Shown in pieces: positions 1 through 7,401 of a stretch of DNA of 14,090 bases (positions are counted from its first letter, which is position 1; each line of letters opens with the position of its first letter). The stretch spans positions 1 through 14,090 of the forward strand of contig DASWBH010000465.1 of assembly GCA_036390755.1 (NCBI GenBank). The letters run 5' to 3'. Under the pieces are notes generated by a model. It had not been told where the DNA came from, did not search any database, and was given only the letters and a program-made list of their open reading frames with translations. Made by a program: the position numbers and the translations under genes. The stretch comes from DASVHS01 sp036390755 (lineage in GTDB: Bacteria; Acidobacteriota; Thermoanaerobaculia; Gp7-AA8).

Positions 1-284
1 TCGCGCAGCACGCGCCGGCATTCGCGCAGGAAGTACATCGCGTCGTTGTAGTGGAGATGCTCGAGGAAGTGCTCGGCGAAGATGAACCGCACGTCGCGGA
101 ACGGCAGCCCGTACGTCACGTCGACGACGCGGTCGACTCCCTCGTACCGCCGGTTGTCGATGTTGGTCCAGCCCGGCAGTCGCACCGCGCCGCTGCCGAT
201 GTGCAACCGCTCCGCGCGTTCCGCGAGATACATCTTCCGCAGCTTCGACGGCGCGCGTCTCAGGTAATAGAAGAGGCTAGCCAT
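1..284 (-). CDS. SAM-dependent methyltransferase, COG4627-like, 3' end cut by window edge
   Basis: The visible 94 residues look like a small class I SAM-dependent methyltransferase of the kind often found in glycan or lipid modification clusters. Residues 27-43 hold the SAM-binding motif I (LHIGSG, then LPGWTNID), where this family usually has LNLGCG and INVD. Residues 71-77 (EHFLEHL) match the conserved EH-x-LEHL stretch, and the fragment ends in RECRRVLR, which in the family precedes the KPGG loop. The N-terminus is basic (YYLRRAPSKLRK), with no signal peptide. The ATG at 284-282 is preceded by GGAG with a 5-nt spacer and lies 13 nt after the nadB stop, so it is probably the third gene of a minus-strand operon. 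The substrate cannot be read from the fragment. The remainder lies to the left of the window. Confidence 0.75.
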   Translation of the reverse strand, partial: MASLFYYLRRAPSKLRKMYLAERAERLHIGSGAVRLPGWTNIDNRRYEGVDRVVDVTYGLPFRDVRFIFAEHFLEHLHYNDAMYFLRECRRVLR

Positions 285-300
285 CTGCGCTCCGCGCTCA
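280..300 (-). repeat. GA-rich heptamer tract across the nadB stop and the next start
   Basis: On the minus strand three consecutive heptamers read TGAGCGC, GGAGCGC and AGATGGC. The first supplies the nadB stop codon TGA, the second supplies the GGAG ribosome site, and the third contains the ATG of the methyltransferase. The first two match heptamers in the tract at 1898-1932; GAGCGCGGAGCGCAGA is identical in both places. Confidence 0.6.
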
Positions 301-1893
301 GTCTCTACGGAAGTGCGCGCCGCGCGAGACCGGGTTCCGCAGTGCGGCCGAGGCGATGATGGCGGCGCATTGCTGGCCGTGAAAGAGCTCGATGATCGGC
401 TTGCTGATCGACGCCTCGTGGTAGAACTTCGTCAGGCGATTGCCGAGCTCGCGCATGTCGGCCACGGCGCGCTTGAGCCGCTCGTACGTCCGCACGATTC
501 CGACGTAGTTCCACATCGTGTGCTGGATCGTCGTCCAGTCCTGCAGGATGAGCGCGGGATCTTCGACATCGAGCGTCCCTGGAGCTTTCCAATCCGGAAT
601 CGACTCGATGATGAACGGCCGCAGCTCGGCGCCGTTCGTCAGCTTCGTCCGGATCGAGATCGCGGCGTAGTAGCCCCACGTCAAACCTTCCAGCAGCGAC
701 GTCGAGGCGAGACGATTCGCGCCGTGCAGCCCCGAGCACGACGTCTCGCCGATCGCGTAAAGACGGCTCAGCGTCGACTCGCCGGAGTTGTTGCACAGGA
801 CTCCGCCGCAGAAGTAGTGCGCGGCGGGGACGACCGGAATGGGGTCCTTCTCGATGTCGACGCCGATGTCGCTGCACGCTTTGGCGATGTTTGGAAAGCG
901 TTCGCGGATCGGTTGATGGCCGTGGTAGAAGTTCGCCAGGTCGAGATAGACGAATTCCTCTTTGTTCGTGGTCATCTCCTCGACGATCGCGCGGGCCACG
1001 ATGTCGCGCGGCGCGAGGTCCCTCAGCTCCGGCGCGTACTTCTCCATGAAGAACTCGCCCTTGTGATTCCGCAGCCGGGCTCCCTCGCCGCGCAGCGCCT
1101 CGGAGATCAGGAAGTGATTCGCTTTCTTGTCCGCCAGCGCGGTCGGGTGGAACTGCACGTACTCGGCGTTCATGATGCGCGCGCCGGCGCGCTTCGCCAT
1201 CACCACGCCGTCGCCGATCGCGTGACGCGTGTTCGTCGAGTGGAGATACACCTGCCCGACGCCGCCGGTCGCGAGCACGGTGAAGTCGGCGAAGACCGTG
1301 TTGACGTCCTCGCTCTTGTTGTCGAGGAGGTACGCGCCGACGCATTCGTTCGTCAGCCGGTAGCGCACCTGGATGTTGGCCGGATGGTGATGTGTCGTCA
1401 GCAGGTCGATCGCCGTCACTTCCGTCGCTAGCGTGATATTCGGCTCGCTTTTCACGCGATTGAGCAGCGAGACTTCGATGGCGCGGCCGGTGGCGTCGCC
1501 GGCGTGGATGATGCGCGGGATCGAGTGCGCGCCTTCCTGGGTCAGATCGAGCTCGCCTTCTTCGCTCGTGGAGAAAGGGACCTGCACGTCTTCGAGGAGA
1601 ATCTCACGGACGACGCGCGGCCCTTCCTTTGCCAGGAAGTGGACCGCCTCTTCGTTCGAGATGCCCGCGCCGGCGCGGATGATGTCGTGGACGAGGCTGG
1701 CCGGCGAGTCGCCTTCACCTTCGTAGATGATTCCGCCCTGCGCCCAGAACGTGTTGCAGTCGCGCGGATCGGCGGCCTTGGTGACGAGCAGAACGCGAAT
1801 GCCCGCGGTGGCGAGCGTCAGCGCGGTGGTCAGTCCGGCGATCCCTGTTCCGATGACGAGCGCGGGGTAGTGCTCGCGATTTTTCAGTGGCAC
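298..1893 (-). CDS. nadB: L-aspartate oxidase NadB
   Basis: The protein is a flavoenzyme that oxidises L-aspartate to iminoaspartate, the first step of de novo NAD synthesis, in the cytosol. Its 531 residues are close to the 540 of the E. coli enzyme. The FAD dinucleotide fold is at 15-20 (GTGIAG). LTQEG (117-121), QFHPTAL (247-253), SEALRGEGARL (264-274), APRDIVARAI (294-303), AAHYFCGG (357-364) and GLHGANRLAS (388-397) follow in the usual order. Aligning by eye to E. coli NadB gives E120, H249, R296 and H359 as the active-site residues, all present. The C-terminal helical domain runs from about 440. The start is a GTG preceded by GGAAGG at suitable spacing. No nadA or nadC is visible here, so the rest of the pathway must be elsewhere. 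Succinate dehydrogenase or fumarate reductase flavoproteins are related, but the length and motifs favour NadB. Confidence 0.95.
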   Translation of the reverse strand: MPLKNREHYPALVIGTGIAGLTTALTLATAGIRVLLVTKAADPRDCNTFWAQGGIIYEGEGDSPASLVHDIIRAGAGISNEEAVHFLAKEGPRVVREILLEDVQVPFSTSEEGELDLTQEGAHSIPRIIHAGDATGRAIEVSLLNRVKSEPNITLATEVTAIDLLTTHHHPANIQVRYRLTNECVGAYLLDNKSEDVNTVFADFTVLATGGVGQVYLHSTNTRHAIGDGVVMAKRAGARIMNAEYVQFHPTALADKKANHFLISEALRGEGARLRNHKGEFFMEKYAPELRDLAPRDIVARAIVEEMTTNKEEFVYLDLANFYHGHQPIRERFPNIAKACSDIGVDIEKDPIPVVPAAHYFCGGVLCNNSGESTLSRLYAIGETSCSGLHGANRLASTSLLEGLTWGYYAAISIRTKLTNGAELRPFIIESIPDWKAPGTLDVEDPALILQDWTTIQHTMWNYVGIVRTYERLKRAVADMRELGNRLTKFYHEASISKPIIELFHGQQCAAIIASAALRNPVSRGAHFRRD

Positions 1894-1897
1894 TTCG

Positions 1898-1932
1898 GCC
1901 TTCCGCCCTCTGCGCTCCGCGCTCGGCGCTCT
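1898..1932 (-). repeat. Tandem heptamers in the NYN-nadB gap
   Basis: The 42-nt gap between the NYN gene and nadB is almost entirely five heptamers read on the minus strand: AGAGCGC, CGAGCGC, GGAGCGC, AGAGGGC and GGAAGGC. The last supplies the GGAAGG ribosome site of nadB. The middle copies recur in the gap after nadB. Confidence 0.6.
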
Positions 1933-1935
1933 GAC

Positions 1936-2688
1936 TTACGCCGGCTGAGCGAATCCTGTGATCACGTACGACCCGGACTTGAGGTCCTTCTTGATCTTGA
2001 TGATGTTGTTGTTCTGCGCGTCCTCGAGCAGATCGCTGAAGGTGTTGTAGCCGTAATACTCCTCGTTGAACGTCGGCTTCTTGCGCTGCATGGTCTGCTT
2101 GACCATCGATCCCCAGAGGATCTCCTTGTTCTCGCGCATCAGCGCCTTGATCGAATCGATGAGCAGCTTGAACACCTCGGCTTGTTTCTTGTCCTTGAAC
2201 GCAACCGAAGGCACCTTCTGCACGCCGCGCACGAGGTCCTCGTAGAAGATGAACTCGTCGCAGTTGTCGATCAGCAGGTCGCTCGACGAGTTCTTCACGC
2301 CGACGCCGATCACGTACTTGTCGTTCTCCTTCAGCTTCGAGACGAGCGGCGAGAAATCCGAGTCGCCTGACGCGACCACAAAGACGTCGATGTGCTCTTT
2401 CGAGTAGCACATGTCCATGGCGTCGACGGCCATGCGGATGTCCGCGGAGTTCTTGCCGGAGTAGGCGCGGCCGGGGATCTCGATCAGCTCGATCGCGGCC
2501 TCGTGCAGCTCGCGTTTGTAATCGGGGAACTTGTCCCAGTCGCAGTAGGCACGTTTGACGACGATTTTCCCCTTCTCGAGCAAGCGCTCGAGCAGCAGGT
2601 TGATCTCGAATTTCTTGTGTTTGGCGTCCGTGACGCCGATCGCGATGTTCTCGAAGTCGATGAAAAGGGCGATCTTGCTCTCGCTCAT
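1936..2688 (-). CDS. NYN-LOTUS (OST-HTH) domain protein, predicted ribonuclease
   Basis: This 250-residue cytosolic protein has an N-terminal NYN (LabA/DUF88-like, PIN-related) domain at about 5-155 and a C-terminal LOTUS/OST-HTH winged-helix domain at about 168-246. The NYN acidic site is intact: D11 and N14 in FIDFENIA, D83 and D89 in SADIRMAVDAM, and D109 and D111 in SGDSDF. NYN domains are predicted or shown metal-dependent RNases, and LOTUS domains bind RNA, including G-rich RNA. An RNA target is therefore likely but unknown. An in-frame ATG at 2757 would add 23 residues. I prefer 2688 because those extra codons use many A/T third positions (CTA, ACT, AGT), are low complexity, and precede the first strand of the fold. 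Neither start has a clear Shine-Dalgarno. It is the first gene of the operon with nadB 42 nt downstream. Confidence 0.88.
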   Translation of the reverse strand: MSESKIALFIDFENIAIGVTDAKHKKFEINLLLERLLEKGKIVVKRAYCDWDKFPDYKRELHEAAIELIEIPGRAYSGKNSADIRMAVDAMDMCYSKEHIDVFVVASGDSDFSPLVSKLKENDKYVIGVGVKNSSSDLLIDNCDEFIFYEDLVRGVQKVPSVAFKDKKQAEVFKLLIDSIKALMRENKEILWGSMVKQTMQRKKPTFNEEYYGYNTFSDLLEDAQNNNIIKIKKDLKSGSYVITGFAQPA

Positions 2689-2763
2689 GGGGCGGTTTGA
2701 GGGTGTTCCGATGTCCGTATCTTCGCCCTCGCTTTCACTAGTTAGCCTTCGCGCCATTCAGCG

Positions 2764-2772
2764 AGTCTAGCA
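2764..2772 (-). promoter_or_regulatory. Possible extended -10 promoter for the NYN-nadB operon
   Basis: On the minus strand TGC-TAGACT reads as an extended -10 element (TGn plus a hexamer close to TATAAT). No good -35 lies 17 bp upstream (CGTGCG). It predicts a transcript start near 2757. That would leave a 69-nt leader before the ATG at 2688 and would argue against the upstream ATG. Confidence 0.3.
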
Positions 2773-2867
2773 AAGAGTGCGCAGGACGCACGTCGCTGTA
2801 CGGCGGCGGGATGTCTTTTTGCCGGAATTCACCTACGATGTTGCCCTGGGTTTTGTTCACTCCTCGC

Positions 2868-5800
2868 ATGGATAAACCAGCCGATCTTCTCGTCTCCGAC
2901 GGCACGCGCCGCAGCCGCGAAGAAATGCTTGCCGACGCGCAGCGTCTCAGCCACCTCGGCACCTTCGAGCGGAACTACAAGACCGGCGAAGAGGTGTGGA
3001 GCGACGAGATCTACCGGATCTTCGAGCTCGACCGATCCGTTAAACGCGACTTCATCATACTGATCGGCATGACGCATCCGGACGATCGCGCCGAGGTCGA
3101 GATCGCTCGCAAACGCGCGGTCGAATCGGGCGAGCCGTTCGAGCAGGTCACTCGCATCATCGTTCCGTCCGGCCGGCAGAAGTTCGTGCGCGTGACGGGT
3201 CATGTCGTCCGCGAAGGTGGCGAGGCCGTGCGGCTCGTGGCGGCCGTCCAGGACATCACCGGGCAGAAAGAGACCGAGGCGGAGATCCGGGCCGCGGCGA
3301 AAACGAAGAGCGCGCTCGCGACGCTCGGACAGGTCGCGCTCAGCAACGCCACTCTCGGATTTCTTTTCGCGCAGGTGGGGGAGATCGTTCGCGACATTCT
3401 CGAGAGCGACTACTGCGACGTGTACAAGCAACTCGATGCCGGCCAGTTGCTGCTCGTCGGCGGAGCCGGGCGGAGCGAAGGCGCGGTCGGCTCGGCGCAG
3501 GCGGACGGCGGCCGCAAATCGCAGGCGGGCTACACGATGCAAGTCGGAGATCCGGTCATCGTTTCCGATCTCCGCAACGAGACGCGATTCACGCCGTCGG
3601 AGTTGATGCTGCAGGAAGGCATCATGAGCGGCCTCACCGTCATCATCGATGCCGGCGGCGCGAAGCCATGGGGCGTTCTCGGCGCGCACTCGCGACGGCG
3701 GCAGGAATTCTCCGAGAGCGACGTGGACTTTCTTCGCGCTCTGGCCACGATCCTCGGACAGGCCATCGAGCGCCGGCGCGCGGAAGTCGAGCTGCGAGTT
3801 CGTGCCGCACAGCAGAGCGCGATCGCCGAGATCGGTCAGCGCGTCCTGACCTCCGGCGCCGGCCGCGAAACCCTCACGCGCGCATGCGAGCTGCTGATGG
3901 CCGCCCTCGGCGTCGAGTTCGCGCAGTACCTTCAGTGCGACGACAGCTGCGACTCGCTGCATTTCTACGCCGGTCACTGCTGGATTGTTCCGCCCGACCC
4001 GATTCCCCTGCACGCCTCGCAGGGTGGTCTGGCCGTCACGACCGAACAGCCAGTGATCGTGCTCGACTATCAGAAAGAAACGCGGTTCGACGTCGAGCCC
4101 TTCTTCACGTCCCACGGCATTCGCAGCGGCCTTGCGGTTCCGGTGATCGGTCCAAACCGCAAGTACGGCGCGTTCACTGTACAGACGCGAGTCGCGAAAC
4201 GCTTCGAAGCCGCCGACGTGCATTTCATGCAGTCGATGGCCGCGCTGCTCGCCGACGCGTTCGCCCGTGAAACGGCTGACCGGGAGCTCATCGAGTCGGA
4301 GCAGCGCTTCCGCAGCGTGGTCGAAGGTGCCTCGGAAGTGATCTTCACGATGTCCGTCGAAGGAAAGCTTTCGTCGCTGAACCCGGCGTTCGAAGTGATC
4401 ACCGGCTGGCGATGTGAGGACTGGATCGGCCGGCGTTTCGATGCGCTGATCGTGCCGGAGTATCTTCGGGCGACGGAGGAGCTGTTCGCGTCGATCATCC
4501 GCGAGCCGCGTCCCGTCCGTCTGGAGACGTACGTGAAGGGTAAGCAGCGCGGCGACATCGTTCTCGCGATCGCCGTCTCTCCGAAGATCGAGCGCGGGGT
4601 CATCGTCGAACTGTACGGCTTCGCACGCGATGTGACCGAGGAGCGGAGGTTCGAGACGGAGAGGAACAGGCTGACGCGCGAGTTGCAACTGATCCTCGAG
4701 TCGACCGACCAGGGCATCTACGCGACCGATGTGGAAGGCCGCTGCACGCTGATCAACCGGTCGGCTGCGCAGCTCCTCGGCGCGTCCCGCGACTGGCTGA
4801 TCGGCCGCGACATGCACGCGCTCATCCATCCGAACGCCGGAGGCACGCCGGACGGGTTCGCCGACGATTGCGCGATCATGAACGTCGTTCGCATCGCCCG
4901 GAGCCATTCGTCGCGCGATGACATCTTCTGCCGCGCCGACGGAACGCCGTTCCCCGTCGAATACACGGCCTCTCCCATCATCGACTCCGGTGAGGTCAAG
5001 GGCGCGGTCGTCGCGTTCAGCGACATCAGTGCGCGGCGCAGGCTCGAGTCGAAGCTCGAACAGGCGAACCGTCTCTCGAGCCTCGGCCGGCTCGCCGCGA
5101 CCGTCGCCCACGAGTTCAACAACGTGCTGATGGGTATCGCGCCGTTCGCGGAGGTCCTTCGCCGCGAATCGATGAGCGATCGCGGCAACACGGCGGTCGA
5201 GCAGATCTCGCGTTCGGTGAAGCGCGGCAAGCGCATCACCGAAGACATCCTGAGATTCACGCAGCCATCGGAGCCGGCCCTTGCGACGTTCGATGCCGCA
5301 GGCTGGCTCAGCACTCTCGCGCTCGAGGCGCGGTCGCTGATCGGGCCGAAGTACACGATCGATGTCGACGTGCCGCACGAGCCGCTGGGAATCGTCGGCG
5401 ACGCGGGCCAGATGCACCAGAGCTTCATCAATCTGATTCTCAACGCACGCGATGCGATGCCTTCGGGCGGCCGGATCACCATGCGGTTAATGACGCACAG
5501 CGGGCGCTCGCATTTCGACTTTGCGGCGATCGAGAACCCCGAGCGCTTCGCGCATTTCATCGTCGAGGACGAGGGCCACGGAATGTCGGCGGAGACGCTC
5601 CGGCACATCTTCGAGCCGCTCTTCACGACCAAAAAAAACGGCACCGGCCTCGGACTCTCCGTCGCACGTCACGTGATCTCGCGTCACGGCGGCGAGATTT
5701 TCGTCGAGAGCACCATCGGCCAGGGAACGAGGTTCCATCTCTTCATCCCGCTCGCCGAGGCCGAAGTTGTGGCGGCTGCGGCTCCGCCGGCGAAGACAGC

Positions 5801-6176
5801 GAGCGCGAAGCCGCGCCGCTTCCAGCGATTGCTGCTCGTGGAAGATGAGCGGCCCGTCGCGACCGGACTGGCAGCGCTGCTCGAGATCGAAGGCATCGAC
5901 GTCTGGATCGTCGAGAACGGTCGCGATGTGATGCCGGCGATCGAGCAGTCGAAGCCGGACGCGGTCATCCTCGACATCGGCCTGCCCGACATCGACGGCA
6001 CGAAGGTGTTCGCCTCGATCGCGCGGGCGTACCCCGATCTCCCCGTCGTGTTCTCGTCGGGTCATGCGGACGAGTCGAAGCTCGAGGCGCATCTGTCCAA
6101 GCCGCACGTGAGTTTTCTGCTGAAGCCGTACGACATCCAGACGCTGCTTGCGACGCTCGATCGCGTTGTGAGTTAG
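2868..6176 (+). CDS. Hybrid sensor histidine kinase, PAS-GAF-GAF-PAS-PAS-HisKA-HATPase-REC
   Basis: This 1102-residue soluble signalling protein has no membrane segment. In order it shows PAS (about 21-135), GAF (150-305), GAF (315-470), PAS (478-595), PAS (605-725), HisKA (735-800), HATPase_c (840-955) and a receiver (985-1102). The phosphorylatable histidine is H748 in VAHEFNN. The N box is at N859 (LILNARDAM), the G1 box at 900-905 (EDEGHG) and the G2 box at 925-929 (GTGLG). Receiver residues are E992/D993, phospho-acceptor D1036 (ILDIGLPDIDG) and K1086. Kinase and receiver both look active. No Hpt domain or separate response regulator gene is nearby, so its output partner is unknown. The frame opens at an ATG at 2811, but codons 2811-2867 are poor in GC3 and add nothing to the PAS fold, so I start at 2868. 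Neither start has a strong ribosome site. Confidence 0.93.
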   Translation: MDKPADLLVSDGTRRSREEMLADAQRLSHLGTFERNYKTGEEVWSDEIYRIFELDRSVKRDFIILIGMTHPDDRAEVEIARKRAVESGEPFEQVTRIIVPSGRQKFVRVTGHVVREGGEAVRLVAAVQDITGQKETEAEIRAAAKTKSALATLGQVALSNATLGFLFAQVGEIVRDILESDYCDVYKQLDAGQLLLVGGAGRSEGAVGSAQADGGRKSQAGYTMQVGDPVIVSDLRNETRFTPSELMLQEGIMSGLTVIIDAGGAKPWGVLGAHSRRRQEFSESDVDFLRALATILGQAIERRRAEVELRVRAAQQSAIAEIGQRVLTSGAGRETLTRACELLMAALGVEFAQYLQCDDSCDSLHFYAGHCWIVPPDPIPLHASQGGLAVTTEQPVIVLDYQKETRFDVEPFFTSHGIRSGLAVPVIGPNRKYGAFTVQTRVAKRFEAADVHFMQSMAALLADAFARETADRELIESEQRFRSVVEGASEVIFTMSVEGKLSSLNPAFEVITGWRCEDWIGRRFDALIVPEYLRATEELFASIIREPRPVRLETYVKGKQRGDIVLAIAVSPKIERGVIVELYGFARDVTEERRFETERNRLTRELQLILESTDQGIYATDVEGRCTLINRSAAQLLGASRDWLIGRDMHALIHPNAGGTPDGFADDCAIMNVVRIARSHSSRDDIFCRADGTPFPVEYTASPIIDSGEVKGAVVAFSDISARRRLESKLEQANRLSSLGRLAATVAHEFNNVLMGIAPFAEVLRRESMSDRGNTAVEQISRSVKRGKRITEDILRFTQPSEPALATFDAAGWLSTLALEARSLIGPKYTIDVDVPHEPLGIVGDAGQMHQSFINLILNARDAMPSGGRITMRLMTHSGRSHFDFAAIENPERFAHFIVEDEGHGMSAETLRHIFEPLFTTKKNGTGLGLSVARHVISRHGGEIFVESTIGQGTRFHLFIPLAEAEVVAAAAPPAKTASAKPRRFQRLLLVEDERPVATGLAALLEIEGIDVWIVENGRDVMPAIEQSKPDAVILDIGLPDIDGTKVFASIARAYPDLPVVFSSGHADESKLEAHLSKPHVSFLLKPYDIQTLLATLDRVVS

Positions 6177-6182
6177 CGGATC

Positions 6183-6288
6183 GTCATTCTGAGCCGCGAA
6201 GACGGCGAAGAATCTGGGCGGGGGATCTGGGCGGGGGAAAACGCGCCCGCCACCCAGATTCTTCGCGCTCTTCGGCGCTCAGAATGAC
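6183..6288. repeat. REP-like imperfect inverted repeat
   Basis: The left arm (6183-6221) begins GTCATTCTGAGC and runs into GCGAAGAATCTGGG. The right arm (6245-6288) is its near-perfect reverse complement, ending CTCAGAATGAC. Arms are about 40 nt with a short apex. The element fills most of the 134-nt gap between the kinase and the UbiA gene. Elements built around CATTCTGAGC...GAAGAATCT are, from memory, dispersed in many copies in genomes of Acidobacteriota and Chloroflexota. Copy number here cannot be checked. It could act as a 3' transcript stabiliser or a weak bidirectional terminator. There is no U-tract. Confidence 0.85.
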
Positions 6289-6310
6289 ATCTGCGATCTA
6301 ATATCCGGCG

Positions 6311-7264
6311 TTGAATCGTTACATCACCCTTGCCCGCCCGTTCACGTTGCTCCCCCCGCTGTTCGGCATCATCTCCGGCGCGGTGTGCGCGTGGGGATCG
6401 GCGCACAATCCCGATCCGCAGCGGCACCTCACCGCGTCCGTCGCCCTGACCGTAGCCCTGGGATCGCTCTGCGCGTCGTTTCTCAACGCCGCATCCAACG
6501 GGATCAATCAGATCTACGACGTCGAGATCGACCGGATCAACAAACCGAACCGGCCGCTGGTCACGGGAGAGATCTCGATGGCTGACGCGTGGAAGTTCAC
6601 CTGGGTCATGTACGCGCTGGCGATCGTGCCGACGTGGCTCGTCGTCGTTTACCCGTACCTGACGTGGACGTCGAAACTGTTCGCGCCTCTTCCGGCACAC
6701 GAATGCTTTTTCATCTACATCGCCGGGATGATCTTCACGTTCGTCTACTCGGCGCCGGCGTTCGGCCGTACGAAACGGCACGCGATCGGAGCGAACGTCA
6801 CGATCGCCGTTCCGCGCGGATGCCTGCTGAAGGTCGCCGGCTGGACGATGGTCGCTCGCGCTCTCGTCGCCGAGCCGTGGTACATCGGCTCGATCTTCAT
6901 GCTCTTCCTTCTCGGCGCTGCGTCGACGAAGGACTTCAGCGACATCGAAGGCGACCGCGCCGGCGGCTGTCGCACGCTGCCGATCCGCTATGGCGTGCGC
7001 CGCGCCGCGTGGATGATGGCGCCGTTCTTCGTCTTTCCCTGGCTGCTCATGCCTCTGGGCGCACACCTCGGCATCCTCACCGGAAACCGCGTTGCGCTGA
7101 CGATCCTCGGATTCGCGCTGGCGGCGTGGGGCGTTTACACCGTCTGGCTGATCGTCCGGAATCCCGATGAGCTGACTGCGACCGAGAACCACCCATCGTG
7201 GCGCCACATGTATCTGATGATGATGGGCGCGCAGATCGGATTCGCCGTCGCGTACCTCATCTAG
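6311..7264 (+). CDS. UbiA-family prenyltransferase
   Basis: This 317-residue polytopic membrane protein transfers a prenyl chain from a polyprenyl diphosphate to an acceptor. Both metal-diphosphate motifs are visible: N66-x3-D70-x3-D74 (NQIYDVEID, then RINKPNRPLVTGE) and D211-x3-D215 (KDFSDIEGDR, then TLPIRYG). About eight or nine hydrophobic helices are predicted by eye, for example 10-28, 41-60, 97-114, 131-147, 190-205, 234-250 and 262-282. The NQIYDVEID and KD-x2-DIEGD forms resemble homogentisate prenyltransferases, chlorophyll synthase and digeranylgeranylglyceryl-phosphate synthases more than MenA or E. coli UbiA. I therefore do not assign a quinone pathway. The start is a TTG without a clear Shine-Dalgarno. 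TAATAT at 6299-6304 could be a -10 placing transcription almost at the start codon. No pathway partner gene is adjacent. Confidence 0.9.
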   Translation: MNRYITLARPFTLLPPLFGIISGAVCAWGSAHNPDPQRHLTASVALTVALGSLCASFLNAASNGINQIYDVEIDRINKPNRPLVTGEISMADAWKFTWVMYALAIVPTWLVVVYPYLTWTSKLFAPLPAHECFFIYIAGMIFTFVYSAPAFGRTKRHAIGANVTIAVPRGCLLKVAGWTMVARALVAEPWYIGSIFMLFLLGAASTKDFSDIEGDRAGGCRTLPIRYGVRRAAWMMAPFFVFPWLLMPLGAHLGILTGNRVALTILGFALAAWGVYTVWLIVRNPDELTATENHPSWRHMYLMMMGAQIGFAVAYLI

Positions 7265-7284
7265 ACGCCGGCGTCCGCTTTTCT

Positions 7285-7316
7285 CACGTTGTTCGGATTC
7301 TGGACGTAGCAACGTG
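7285..7316. promoter_or_regulatory. Inverted repeat upstream of the diguanylate cyclase
   Basis: CACGTTG at 7285-7291 and CAACGTG at 7310-7316 form perfect 7-bp arms around an 18-nt spacer in the 137-nt gap between the UbiA and cyclase genes. The centre lies about 100 nt before the cyclase start. It could be an operator or a small hairpin. No protein can be assigned. Confidence 0.3.
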
Positions 7317-7401
7317 GCGTCTCACGACAATAAATCCATCTGGCTGAGGAACTTCCGCCTTTCTTCTCGTGGCAGTCGCATTGCGACTCGTGGTGGTCGC
7401 C

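Noticed and set aside
313..1431. A 372-codon plus-strand frame opposite nadB
   Set aside because: Shadow of nadB; arginine/valine-rich, no domain or ribosome site.
2829..5417. An 862-codon open frame on the minus strand opposite the sensor kinase
   Set aside because: Composition is dominated by R, D, A, L and E, with no domain, and it mirrors the kinase in a GC-rich genome. It is a shadow frame.
7264..7282. Terminator after the UbiA gene (GACGCCGGCGTC followed by CGCTTTT)
   Set aside because: The palindrome leaves only a 4-bp stem with a 4-nt loop, and the T-run is short and interrupted; too weak to call.
6173..7312. A 379-codon minus-strand frame over the UbiA gene and the inverted repeat
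   Set aside because: Its end is the translated palindrome and the rest mirrors UbiA; no domain.
7369..7401. Upstream GTG start of the diguanylate cyclase
   Set aside because: It would add 11 hydrophobic residues before the MKKR anchor start. The ATG at 7402 gives a standard membrane-anchor N-terminus.
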